64,000 nucleotides of DNA from Ailurus styani. Its lineage: Eukaryota > Chordata > Mammalia > Carnivora > Ailuridae. A program made the position numbers and the translations under genes. The notes beneath the pieces are model-generated. The model saw nothing but the letters and a program-made list of their open reading frames with translations, searched no databases and was not told the DNA's origin. Location of the stretch: assembly GCA_002007465.1 (NCBI GenBank), contig LNAC01000031.1:4788590-4852589 (forward strand). Direction: 5' to 3'. Positions 23,480 to 33,260 of the stretch are shown piece by piece; the stretch's first letter is position 1, and every line of letters starts with the position of its first letter.

Positions 23480-23933
23480 ATGCTGTATATGCATCAATAA
23501 TATGTCATATCTCCAAGGCCCCAGAGTAGTCCCTCTTCTATAGACCTTCCCTGGATGAGTTCCAGGTGTGGTACCGTAAGCAGCAGAAACAACATTTTCT
23601 GATGATTCATTTAATATACTTAAAATGTTCTGAGTTTTTATAACGAAATGTTAATAGATTTATTTGGTGTATTTTGAAAGTCATAGTTAACTCTACCTGA
23701 TCTTTTCATGTCATTCATTGCCTGTGTTGTGTGATCATAACCTATGGAAGTTACTTGTCAAAGAGAAAGGAATAGCATAGAGAGGGTCATCTTCTGAAGT
23801 TGCTTATGCAGTCTCTTCTGCAAGCAGAGAACCAGTTCAGATGAACTCAAAGATCTCAGTCAAGCACTTTAATCTCTAGCTGAATCATTAAACATAGTAA
23901 ATAGTTAAAACCAGTTGTAATTTACAGACTTAC

Positions 23934-23998
23934 TTGTCAACATACTGAACTAGATCTGTAGAATTCTTGGTTGACATTGTGGCAGGACAAAATCTTAC
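23934..23998 (-). CDS. FAM81B: FAM81B internal coding exon (65 bp)
   Basis: Short minus-strand exon of 21 codons plus two bases. It encodes VRFCPAT, then MSTKNSTDLVQYVD, matching the remembered human stretch MSTKNSTDLVEYVD with one change (E to Q). The acceptor reads ttgttttag before plus 23998. The donor is AA followed by gtaagt (plus 23928-23933), close to the ideal consensus. It begins in phase 0, which fixes the donor of the previous exon. It ends two bases into a codon that is finished by the first base of the 244-bp exon. The segment is polar and rich in Ser and Thr, with no domain. The N-terminal region of the family is poorly conserved, so the MSTKNSTD block is the main anchor. Confidence 0.9.
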
Positions 23999-26159
23999 CT
24001 AAAACAAAGGTCATGGGTTTAAAATGTATCATCAGCTATTTTATAGGTAAGTCTTATCCATCTTATTTTTATATAAATATTTTAACTTTAAACGAATATA
24101 TACTATAGGCCATCACCCAGTTAAACTTGCACATGCTCCATCTGTACTTCTAGAGACTAAAACCAAAATCAAGTTCTAGGAAGATACTAGAGAGCTTCAT
24201 TTCATATATTGGTATCACGATCAGGAGAAACTTTTTGGACAAGTCAAAGCCATGGATTATTCTTAGAAAAATTTTAAATGAAATATCCAATGATTCTTGA
24301 GTGAGTTACTAATGAAGTTCTCACAGAGTGAATTTACTCGAACATGCTAATTTCTGAGGGGACTCACTAGTTTTCAAAAACAAAGTCCAAAACTAGAAAT
24401 CTAGTCTATCCAGGTAATTTTGTTTTCTAAGAAACCTGGATGTCAGTTTATAACAGTCAATGAGAAATGAAAGCAGAGCAGTTTTGTACATAACTTACTA
24501 GTATTTAACATAGTTGGCCATATGAACACTTAACAACAAATTCAATAACAAGGTACTACTAGCAAGTTCCCTTTTAACCAAAGTTCATAATCTGGAAGCA
24601 TTTCTAGGAGGAACGAGACCACCAAATGCACTCATTGTTTGACATATGCTAAAACTGTTCTAAATGCTAATGTTCTTTATTTTTAAGATCAAAAACAGGA
24701 CATAGATTTATGCTCATTTTAATAGCCCATCACTGAGCTGGATTCAATCAGGAGAGTATGAGTGATATTCTGCCTCAGTTTAAAACTTAAACAAAATCGT
24801 TTCCTGGGTTATTTTTCTTAGTTTATGTTACTGTACACCATCACAGTGAGCAGAGTAGGTAAGACCCACAAATAGACCTCACTCCTTTTGCAATACTACC
24901 ATGTCTTACTTCTTAATTTAGCACCTAAGAGACTTAATTGGAAAGCTCTCTCCTCCAATACAATTAAAAAAAAAAAGTAAGTCTTTATCAAGGAAGCTAA
25001 TAAAGACTCCCAACAATAGTTAAGACTCTCCCGACCCTGCCCACTTGGTGGTCGACAACTGGCACAGTTCGAGACTGCTCAAAATGGATCCAGTGACCAC
25101 CATGATCATGCTTAGGCCCTCTCTCTCCATTGCAAAGTGGCGTCAGAGGCTCCGAAGCCAGGTCTTTCCCTAGAGGATGGATACACTGATCCTCTGGGAA
25201 CCCAGGGGGTCCCATGTGATGGAAACCATCCTACCTACCTACAGAACATGACTGGCCTTCTGCCCTGCTTTGTGTTTTGACTCCAGTGTTGAGCTGGAAC
25301 AGAGCTGGGCCCTGGGCTCCTGGCCTCTCAATGCCTGCTCTTCTTTCTCACCTCTCCACGGCAACCCTGAACTGGTCTGTCCGTGGTATTCCCTCAGCAA
25401 CCGGCTGCTCCCTGGCCTTCCGTGTTTGACACCTAAGAGCCCTTTCATTCCCTTCTGTGGAATGAAAGACTATGTGAATACTGAGTCCAAGGACACTAAA
25501 TTATTGGGTGATTGTCTCCTTCCCCCTTCTAAAGTGAAACGGTTGGATATGTATCTTTTACTTTAATGGTATTTTTAAGTCTTATTTTGAAGACCGTAAA
25601 TAGCGTCCTCTTAAAAACACAGCTACAACTCACATACTTTTAAAGTAACACCTATTAAACCTGAAAGTGGCGGAAAATTGGAAAAATACAGAAAAGTAAA
25701 AGATACAGAAAAAAATTATCATTGTAATTGTACTGCCTATAGAGAGAAAAAGCTGTTAACGTTGCAGCCTGTTTGTTTCCTCTTCTATGCAATTCTTGAT
25801 GTATTTAAGATAGTATGTAAGTTTTTATATCTTTGCTAATTGCTTATAGGAGGCAGCTCTGTTTCATCTCTATTCCTACAAGCTAGAATGTAATTATATA
25901 ACAGTTCTTACAAACAACTTGGTGACTGTTCATGTACAAGTGTCAGTTTTCACCTGTTTTATATCAATACTTTAAATTGCTGTGTTCCTTCATGGCTTAA
26001 TTAAGGCCTATAAAATACTTTCACATACAGGATGTTCTATAAGGCAGGAATCATTGTCTTTACCGAAATCCTACTCTACTGCAGAAAAAATTTAAGATGG
26101 TTATTTTTATAGGCGAGGAATCTGAGGATTAGAGAAGCAGCAGACTTACTCAAGGTCAT

Positions 26160-26350
26160 ATAGATGATGATAATAATAATCATTATAGTGATTGACTGAG
26201 TCCCTCTTACTTGCTAAACCCTGTATCTTAGTGGTTCATTCAAACCTCACGTCTTTGGATGATAGGTCTAATTAGCCCATTTCATAGAGGAGGAAACAGA
26301 GAGGTTAAGTAATTGCTGGAAGTCACACAGCCAGTGGATGCTACAGCCAA
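26160..26350 (-). mobile_element. MIR
   Basis: Clear reverse MIR core: CCCATTTCATAGAGGAGGAAAC, AGAGAGGTTAAGTAATTGC, GTCACACAGCCAGTGGATG. Confidence 0.75.
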
Positions 26351-26825
26351 CAGACACCAAAAACCAGTGCTTGATACTGTACTAGCTTTCCAGTGCTCTA
26401 TCACCAGAGGCTGCATCCCCTGGCAAGGTCTAAAAATACTGCTTCTTCGAATGTTTTTTCATTAATGACAAGTGCCAATAAAAAAACCTTACCTAGCTAT
26501 TCTCTTTTTTATGGTAGAGAAAAAGACTGTATCTTGAATTTATCAAAGTTTCTTTTTAATCTGTATAAAAAATAGTTATCAAAAATTTTTGGATTTAGCC
26601 CTGCATATTAAAGGTCAGTCCAACAAATGTATTCACATATCAAGACCCTTTTTACTTTCAGCTTGTGTGGTCATCAGTGACTTTGTCAAAGCAAAACAAA
26701 CAAGAAATGTAGGTAGAGTGAGAAGAAAAACAACTCTTCTAGGACTCCTTAGAACTCTCTGAACAATGCTAAGCTTTAAAGACGCTGAACAAAATATTCT
26801 ATTTTTACTATGAATGTCTAAAAGT

Positions 26826-26831
26826 ACTTGC
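26826..26831 (-). other. FAM81B: GC splice donor of FAM81B
   Basis: The minus strand reads GAAAAGAAA then gcaagtactt. A GT lies four bases further on (CAA then gtactt), but using it would add four bases and shift the next exon out of frame. Ending at AAA with a GC donor joins KK directly to V, as in human FAM81B. GCAAGT is the classic GC-AG donor form. Confidence 0.75.
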
Positions 26832-26929
26832 TTTCTTTTCTTGGTCATTGACTGAGCCAGGAAGGGGGCCATCAGTTTCCTTCGGCTGTTCCTCTGCAGT
26901 CGGCGAGGCACTTTTGTTTACAACTGTAT
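26832..26929 (-). CDS. FAM81B: FAM81B coding exon near the N-terminus (98 bp)
   Basis: Minus-strand exon with two bases finishing an Asp codon, then 32 codons. It encodes NKSASPTAEEQP, DGPLPGS and DQEKK, which align with human FAM81B (NKSASPT..AEEQP..PDGPLPGS..NQEKK) with a two-residue deletion after SPT. The acceptor is ggttgcctag before plus 26929; its pyrimidine tract is weak. The exon starts in phase 1, so an upstream exon ending in G must exist. The sequence is acidic, polar and rich in Pro and Ser, so it is probably disordered. The exon is open through to the GC donor. The start codon is not in this exon. I could not find the preceding exon; human places a Met three residues before the equivalent junction. 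Confidence 0.88.
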
Positions 26930-27634
26930 CTAGGCAACCAGAATGCTGAATCAGATCAGGAACTAAGGCAAGTGCATTTTTGCCGTGGTGGTTAATTTTT
27001 TTTTTTTTTTTTAAATTAAGGGCAGTTTCTGTAGTGAAGGTTAAGGTTAAGGGAGGCTTCTCATTTATTTCACACTCCCCTCTTCTGTTCTTCCCTACAT
27101 CAGTTCTTCGCCAGGCTCCCATCACACCCATAGTCAGCTAGAAGAATTTATCATCCCAGGTACTTCCATTAGACATTTAGGAAATTTCGTTGAGATGCAT
27201 CCACTTAGATCAAACTGTTACAAAATAATAGGAAATGATTTTTCACTCTATTGTGTCCAAGCCATCCAAGGATCTCCTTTGGGATTTATTACCTTGTTTA
27301 TATGTAGTAAGAAATATAAGTAAGGTTGTCAAGGATGAGAATTTAGAGACCTTGAATAATCCACGCGATAAATACCTGAGCTCATGATGCTTGATTTCCT
27401 GGCTTTATTTTTTGTTGATTTGACTTTTTTGAAAAGGAGCAGAGAATTTTTCTGTCTTTCAGAAAGCCAAAGCTCTAAGGAAACCTGGTTGCAATCTGAC
27501 TAAAGTTTTTATGTTTCTGGGGCATCTTCCCAGGGTGGCTCAGTAGCATTGTGACTGCAGGAAAGATCTGTGATGTCAGTGGGATTGGCCCTCACACTTT
27601 AGGTCAAGTCCCTGGGATTTCAGGGCTTCAAGGG
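26930..27634. other. Upstream intron or flank, unclassified
   Basis: Contains a poly-T run at about 26996-27012. An open frame continues upstream of the exon but shows no family match. Confidence 0.4.
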
Positions 27635-27690
27635 TTTTTCTTTCTTTTTCTTTTTCTTTTTCTTTTTCTTTTTCTTTTCTTTTTTTTTTT
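27635..27690. repeat. (CTTTTT)n pyrimidine tract
   Basis: About nine near-perfect hexamer units, ending in a T run. All-pyrimidine on the plus strand. Confidence 0.93.
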
Positions 27691-28439
27691 CAAGTGTTTT
27701 TCTTAATGCTCAATGCCGTAAAATCACTAGGTCCTTCACCTCATGGTCCCGTTGGGTGGGGGTGGGGGGTGGTTAGGCTGACATTTCACACTCTTCCTGT
27801 GATTTCACCTTCACATTTGATAGGAAACCAGTTTCCATCAAATTAGACAAAGACAGTGAACTGCTACAGATCTCTCCAATCTTCCTCCAAGTGTGCTCTG
27901 TCAGGAAGCTAACTCTGTGGGCCACAAGGGGGAGTCTCATAGAGAATGCAGCAATAATGACCAGTGTGGTGGGTCTGGGCTTTAAACAAATTAAAATATT
28001 GGAACTTTGGCTTTGTAGAGAAAATTTTGTTTGATTATTTGGCCAAGGAGATGTTTATTGTTTCAGCTCTGAAATATTTTCTTGAGTTCTAAAATTGGAA
28101 TCTGCAGATTTTGGTAATATTACCTGGCCCTCGTGTACAGAAATTATATTATTGGTTGAGTTATTTTTCAAAGTATGGTGCCAGGTTTGCCTTGCTCTGG
28201 GGACACGAAATGTTCAGGGTGCCAAATGACAAACTTAGACCCCACAGAGAAATGCCTCCCATGAATTTCGGCTTCAGCAGTCCGTCTTCTGATGCTAAGC
28301 TGATCTCTTAAAACTTAGAAATACAGTATATCATGGTTTGTAAGCTGTCCGAAACACTCATTACACCATCCCGATCAACATTTTATCAAGTACCCAGGGG
28401 GACTGGCCCACCATGAGTGACAACAAGTGGTCACAGATA
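27691..28439. other. Unclassified flank or intron
   Basis: No repeat, exon or RNA recognised. A G-rich stretch lies at 27757-27774. Confidence 0.4.
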
Positions 28440-28645
28440 CTGAACCCTGACTCCTCAAGCAACTGGGTATTTGCTTTGGGCAAAATCACCTCACTTCTTC
28501 AAGACTCAGTATTCTCATCTGTAAAGTGAGCTAATAATATTGATCCCCTAATGTGGTTAAGAGGATTAAATGCAATGATAAACCTAAAGTGTCAGCTGAG
28601 TGCCAGGCTGGGAGTCCACTGAAAGGTAGCTATTATTAGTGATTA
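28440..28645 (+). mobile_element. MIR
   Basis: Forward MIR order: CACCTCACTTCTTCAAGACTC, TCTCATCTGTAAAGTGAGC, GGATTAAATGCAATG. Confidence 0.68.
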
Positions 28646-29315
28646 TTTCACAAGGTGGCTATTAACCAAGAAATATATACAGGGTCTGTGTGAGAAAGGA
28701 AAACTAGATTTGATCTTGCTAAGAAACTCTTAGCAAGTTTTTTCTCTCTCTTCTTGGTCCTCTCTCTCCTTAAATTCAGCTTCTGGCCCATAGCATTTGG
28801 CTAGAAAAAATGGACTCCAGTGAAATGAAAATCTAACTTGTTTGTTCTCTGAATGGTTGCTTGAACAGTGCACACAATATATTTGTACCACTGGATTTGC
28901 ACCTGCTGAATGCATATGTCAAATCCTTCTTGGAAGTCAGTAATCTACCAAGACCTCTTCTAATCCAGGCCCACCAAGAATAGAGCCTAAAGCACAAAGG
29001 CCAATGAAAACTTACAAATGACATTATATTCTGATATTATTTTAAATCTCGGCATGAGGAAATAATGGTGCGGTGGCGGTCGGTGAAGGGTTTGGTCAGT
29101 GTCAGGGTGAGACAACTGAGCCGACAACTGCTGGGCGTTGTGCACTCCACCACCCTAGGGGACACTTTTCACACAATAACACTGTAGATTTTCATATTCG
29201 TTACAAGTTTTCAGATATATGTCAAGAAAATATCTTATTCTAACAAGCTAAGTATATTGGGAAAGTTTTCTGATATGTGGAAATAAAGGGTCTTAAGGAA
29301 GGGGTACCTATTTCT
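28646..29315. other. Unclassified flank or intron
   Basis: Contains a small cluster of CpG near 29068-29130. No exon was identified. Confidence 0.4.
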
Positions 29316-29527
29316 CTATTTTCTTAGATTTTATTTATTTATTTGAGAGAGAGAGCACACACACAAGAGAGAAGAGTGTTTGTGGGGGAGCAGAGGGAGA
29401 GGGACAAGCAGACTCTGAGCTCAGCTCAGCATGGAGCCCAACTTGGGGCTCAATCTCATGACCCCGAGATCATGACCTAAGCCAAAATCCAGAGTTGGCC
29501 ACTTACCTGACTGAGACACCCAGATGA
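29316..29527 (-). mobile_element. CAN SINE, reverse
   Basis: Reverse, fairly diverged copy. The imperfect duplication GGGGTACCTATTTCT (29301-29315) and GGGGTGTCCATTTCT (about 29529-29543) flanks it. Confidence 0.9.
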
Positions 29528-29543
29528 GGGGGTGTCCATTTCT

Positions 29544-29885
29544 AACTCACCACAAGAAGTGTACACGGACCAGGGGCAGCCCCGATCCTGGGTGTCTGCG
29601 GAGTGCCATGTCCTCAGCTAATTAGCTTCAGCCAACCCTAGGCCACAGCAACCAGTAGTCCTTGGCAAAGTGTGTCCTGTTCAACTTCCTTTTCCTGTAT
29701 GTCACCTCCGACCAGTTCCCCTGACTGCCCTTAGGCCATCCTTCCTGGAAAGACCTCATTTGGACCTAAGGACCTTTCCTTGTGCTATTCCAGTTTTACC
29801 CACATTAATCTTCTAGTAATCTCTGATGTGTTTAACACTTAACATTTTAGAAGATGTTCCTCAGGTTCCTTGTCATGATTCTTCT
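29544..29885. other. Unclassified flank or intron
   Basis: No feature recognised between the two SINEs. Confidence 0.4.
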
Positions 29886-29901
29886 AAGAAAGGCAGTGCA
29901 G

Positions 29902-30100
29902 GGTGCCTGGGTGGCTCAGTGGGTTAAAGCCTCTGCCTTCGGCTCAGGTCATGATCTCAGGGTCCTGGGATCGAGGCCCGCATCGGGCTCCCTGCTCAGC
30001 GGGGAGCCTGCTTCCTCCTCTCTCTCTGCCTGCCTCTCTGCCTACTTGTAATCTCTCTCTGTCAAATAAATAAATAAAATCTTTAAAAAAAAAGAAGAAG
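29902..30100 (+). mobile_element. CAN SINE, young GTTAAAGCC type
   Basis: Full-length copy with a GAA-containing tail. Perfect 16-bp duplication AAGAAAGGCAGTGCAG at 29886-29901 and 30101-30116. Confidence 0.96.
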
Positions 30101-30116
30101 AAGAAAGGCAGTGCAG

Positions 30117-30240
30117 ACACAACATCCCAGTTTTACAGATTAAAAACACAAGAAGATTTAGAGAGATGAGGTGACGCATCTAAGTAAATGGTGAAACCCT
30201 GACTGACTAGTCCCCAAGTCTGCTAACCCTTAGCCTTATG
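30117..30240 (-). mobile_element. MIR fragment
   Basis: Reverse MIR features: CCCAGTTTTACAGATTAAAAAC, GAGGTGACGCATCTAAG. Confidence 0.55.
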
Positions 30241-30514
30241 TACCAGCCCTCCTGGGATAACCATCCTGGATTCTGCTAAGGTGTGAAGGTTTGACTTCCA
30301 TTCCCAAGGAGTGCTCAACTGGGAGTGAGTCCTTAATGCTCTCTGGCAATTATATTACGTTTCCCTTCCACAGGACTCTCCTACTCTCCTAGATGACCCT
30401 CCTACTTTCCCTTAGCCCTCAAACTGCCAGCAACTGCTCTCATCCTCACTCTCAGCTCATGACTTTACCTTTCCATTTCACGAAGAAAGCAGAAATTATC
30501 AGAAGAGAATTTTT

Positions 30515-30586
30515 GGGGTGCCTGGGTGGCTCAGTCGGTTGGGTGGCTGCCTTCGGCTCAGGTCATGATCCCAGCGTCCTGGGACA
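30515..30586 (+). mobile_element. CAN SINE, 5' half only
   Basis: Only the tRNA-like head (GGGGTGCCTGGGTGGCTCAG to GTCCTGGGA) is present. It stops where the partner fragment at 30645-30773 begins in consensus terms. Confidence 0.85.
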
Positions 30587-30644
30587 GAGATGCACGTAGG
30601 TCTACAGACGTAGAATGTATACTCACCAAAATTTTCTCTCTCTC

Positions 30645-30773
30645 TTTTTTTAAGATTTTATTTGTCAGAGAGAGAGGGAGAGAGCACAAGCTGGCAGAGA
30701 GGCAGGCAGAGGCAGAGAGAGAAGTAGGCTCCCTGCTGAGCAAGGAGCCCGATGCAGAACTCGATCCCAGGAT
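30645..30773 (-). mobile_element. CAN SINE, 3' half, reverse
   Basis: Reverse copy running from the T-rich tail (TTTTTTTAAGATTTTATTTG) to GATCCCAGGAT. The tRNA-like head is missing. It complements the forward half 58 bp away. Confidence 0.87.
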
Positions 30774-30779
30774 GCTGGC

Positions 30780-31796
30780 TTTCTGTCCCAGGGAACTCCC
30801 CCTAAAACTGCCCTTGTCAGAGTCCCCTGTGACTTCTTTGTTGTATGTCCGGGATCAGCTCTCTGTCTTCCTGGCACTTGCCCCATCAGCAGCATTTGAC
30901 ACATTTGAGGGCTGTCTTCTCTTGAAGTTTGTTCCTTAGTTGGCTCTCAGGGCAATGCATCTCCCAGGGCTCTGCTCTTCCTTCTCCTGGGTATCTCATT
31001 CATCTCCCTCACCTCTGAATAGTGGATCAATGGTTTCGGTATTCTCAGAGCTTTCCTGAAGGTCCCACATCCTGGGAATCAGCCTTGGGCGAACCAGGAA
31101 AGCTGGTCACCCTACCTGTGAGTGTTGTGCCCCAGAGCTCTTCTGCACTTCTGACATTCATCACGTTGATGAGCTCACCTAAGCTCATGGCTATAAACTG
31201 GTGATCCCTCAGGTCCCCTTTCCCCCAGATCTGCTGCCCATACAGCCTTCCCTACCACAGTAAATGGCAACAGCACTTTTCCAGTTGCTCAGGCCCCAAA
31301 CCTTGGAATTCCTCACTTCTCTCTTTTTTTTTTTTCAAACCCAAAGTTTGCCCCACCTTAAAAAAAAAAAAATCCGGAATAGGTCACTTCTCATTGCTTC
31401 CTGTGCTGCCCCATTGGTCCAAATGGCCATTGTTTTTCCCTTAGACTATTGCAACGGCTTTCTAAAACCAATCTCCCTTCTGCCAAACTTGCCACCCATG
31501 AAGTGTTCTCAATGAAATAGCCAGTGATATTGTCAAAGGGTGATCATGAAACCTGTCTCCCCAAAATCCTTCAATAGTTTTCCATCTTGTAAAAGATGAA
31601 ACCTTTGTAACATCTATAAAATCTTTTTGAGGCGTAATGTGATAGAGTCCTACTATAGCCATCTGACCTCATCTCCTATATCTCTTTTCCTTGCTTACTC
31701 TCCTCTAGCCGCAAAGGCCACCCCCGTGTACCCCTCCATCACACTGGCAGGCTCTTGCCTCTGTGCTTTTCATCTTACTGTTGCCTCTGCTTAAAT
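30780..31796 (+). mobile_element. L2 LINE, body
   Basis: Blocks such as GACTATTGCAACGGCTTTCTAAAACC and TTTCCATCTTGTAAAAGATG fit the L2 consensus. It continues after an insertion at 32289. Left limit uncertain. Confidence 0.62.
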
Positions 31797-31804
31797 AACC
31801 TGTG

Positions 31805-32137
31805 AGAAGTGCTGGCAGTATTTTGATAGGGGTTGAATTAAGTGTGTAGATTGCTTGGGGTACTATAGACAAACAATGTTGGTTCTTCCAATCCATGAAC
31901 ATCAATTTCCATTTCTCTATGCCATCTTCAATTTCTTTCATCAGCATTTTATAATTTTCAGAGCATAGGTCTTTCACCTCTGGTTAGATTTATTCCTAGG
32001 TATCTTATGGTTTTGGTGCACTTGTAAATAGGATCAATTCCTTGATTTCTCTTTGTGCTGCTTCATTGGTGGTGTATAGAAATGCGGCAGATTTCTGTAC
32101 ATTGATTATGTATTCTGTGACTTTACTGAATTCGTCA
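31805..32137 (-). mobile_element. L1 ORF2 internal fragment, reverse
   Basis: Reverse complement of L1 reverse-transcriptase-domain DNA (CAATCCATGAACATCAATTTCC, TTTATTCCTAGGTATCTTATGG, TATTCTGTGACTTTACTGAATTC). It lacks the L1 3' end and is joined directly to a SINE 3' part. Confidence 0.85.
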
Positions 32138-32280
32138 TGATGCCAGGGTCCTTGGATCCCACATTGGGCCCCACACCCAAGCTCAGTGGGGAGTCTGCTT
32201 CTCCCTCTGCACTGCCTCACCCATACTCTTTCTCTCTTTCTTTCTCAAATAAATAAATAAAATCTTTATATTAAAAAAAA
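32138..32280 (+). mobile_element. CAN SINE, 5'-truncated, fused to L1
   Basis: Starts inside the SINE at TCATGATGCCAGGGTCC and runs to an AAATAAATAAAATCTTT tail. No tRNA-like head. AACCTGTG (31797-31804) and AACCTATG (32281-32288) may be a shared duplication around the L1-SINE pair. Confidence 0.88.
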
Positions 32281-32288
32281 AACCTATG

Positions 32289-32510
32289 TACTTTGTATTA
32301 CTGTTTCCTGCTGCATTTCCCCCTTGGTATTTATCTGCATTGTATACAATTTACCTTTCTTATTGTTTTTCCTAATAGAATCTAAGCTCCATGAGGGCAG
32401 AAATTTTTGTCTCTTTTGTTTACTGCTCTGCCTCAATGCCTAGAACAGTGTCTGGTATACGGTAAGTGCTCAATAAATATTTGTTAAATGAATGAATAAA
32501 TGAAGGCCAT
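32289..32510 (+). mobile_element. L2 LINE, 3' end
   Basis: Clear L2 end: TCTAAGCTCCATGAGGGCAG, GTCTGGTATACGGTAAGTGC, TCAATAAATATTTGTTAAATG. Continuation of the L2 body before the L1-SINE insertion. Confidence 0.88.
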
Positions 32511-32852
32511 CAGAATGTATAGACAACATTCTACAGAGGAATGCAGAAGTACAGGTGACTGACTTTCCTCTGGGTTTAGGTGGTGAACATGGCACAAATT
32601 GTTGAAGGACCTGGCATTTTACTTAAACCTTAAAAAACGCATGACTGGTAGTTCCTAAGGTCTGAGTGGCATTCCCCATGGTTTGACTCTTCTCTCTGCT
32701 GGCGTCAGAACACTCCCAGGGGCTCCTCCTGCCTAGGACCCTGCACTGGCACTTGGAGAGAGGAAAGACCTCTTTCTCCACCATCAAATATTTCTTGTCC
32801 TATTATCCTGCTGTCTGACTTTCTGCCATGTCTGTTGGGAAGGATCTGATTA

Positions 32853-32968
32853 GGGACGCCTGGGTGGCTCAGTTGGTTAAGCATCTGGCTTCAGCACGGG
32901 TCATGATCCCAGGTCCTGGAATCAAACCCCACATCGCATCAGGCTTCCTGCTCAGCAGGGAGCTTGCT

Positions 32969-33012
<44 letters not shown>

Positions 33013-33077
33013 TCTGTCCCTTCCTACTGTTTATTCTCTCTCTCTCTCTTAAATAAATAAAACCTTTAAAAAAAAAT
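32853..33077 (+). mobile_element. CAN SINE with long (CT)n
   Basis: Full-length older type (GTTAAGCATCTGGC). Perfect 13-bp duplication AAGGATCTGATTA at 32840-32852 and 33078-33090. The CT run spans about 32971-33009. Confidence 0.95.
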
Positions 33078-33124
33078 AAGGATCTGATTAATCCATTATG
33101 GACTTTACACCAGACAAGGGATGA

Positions 33125-33260
33125 CGCCTTAGTTCAGCCATTTCAACACTGGTGTATATCAAACACACCTGGAGAGCTTCTTAAGCCATAGATTCCTATG
33201 CCCCACTCCGACTAGTTTCTAAATAAGCTCACTTTGATCCAGAGATCCAAGCACCCCACA
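33125..33260. mobile_element. MER5-like hAT fragment (tentative)
   Basis: AACACACCTGGAGAGCTTCTTAA and TGCCCCACTCCGACTAG resemble the MER5 pattern (CACCTGGAGGGCTTGTTAA). Highly diverged. Confidence 0.42.

Larger units (their letters stand above)
9754..23933 (-). other. FAM81B: FAM81B intron, 14,180 bp
   Basis: Intron between the 65-bp and 244-bp exons. It begins on the minus strand with gtaagt (plus 23928-23933) and ends with ctgacag next to 9753. It contains L2, an MLT1 LTR, SINEs, MIR pieces, long CA, TG and AT arrays, an assembly gap and two local duplications, listed separately. Confidence 0.85.
23999..26831 (-). other. FAM81B: FAM81B intron, 2,833 bp, GC-AG type
   Basis: Starts on the minus strand with gcaagt (plus 26826-26831) and ends with ttttag. 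It has no SINE. Apart from a MIR near 26160-26350 I recognise no repeat in it. Confidence 0.75.
1..26929 (-). other. FAM81B: FAM81B gene body, 5' half (partial)
   Basis: Three exons on the minus strand translate to consecutive pieces of FAM81B (family with sequence similarity 81, member B), a coiled-coil protein whose role is poorly known; its paralogue FAM81A is described as a postsynaptic scaffold protein. Seen: exons 26832-26929, 23934-23998 and 9510-9753, each with splice signals and phases that fit the next. Known: in human the gene lies at 5q15 between MCTP1 and TTC37/SKIC3. Inferred: the start codon and promoter lie to the right of 26929, and the remaining coiled-coil exons lie left of position 1, since no later exon is recognisable in 1-9509. 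The coding pieces are open, with no frameshift or stop, so this is a live gene and not a retrocopy. Confidence 0.88.

Noticed and set aside
27601..27700. Tandem hexamers as a CRISPR-like array
   Set aside because: Simple-sequence repeat without spacers, in a mammalian genome.
28990..29012. ATGTCATTT followed by gtaagt on the minus strand as the missing FAM81B start exon
   Set aside because: It ends in phase 0, but the next exon needs a preceding exon ending one base into a codon. The upstream sequence does not resemble the family.
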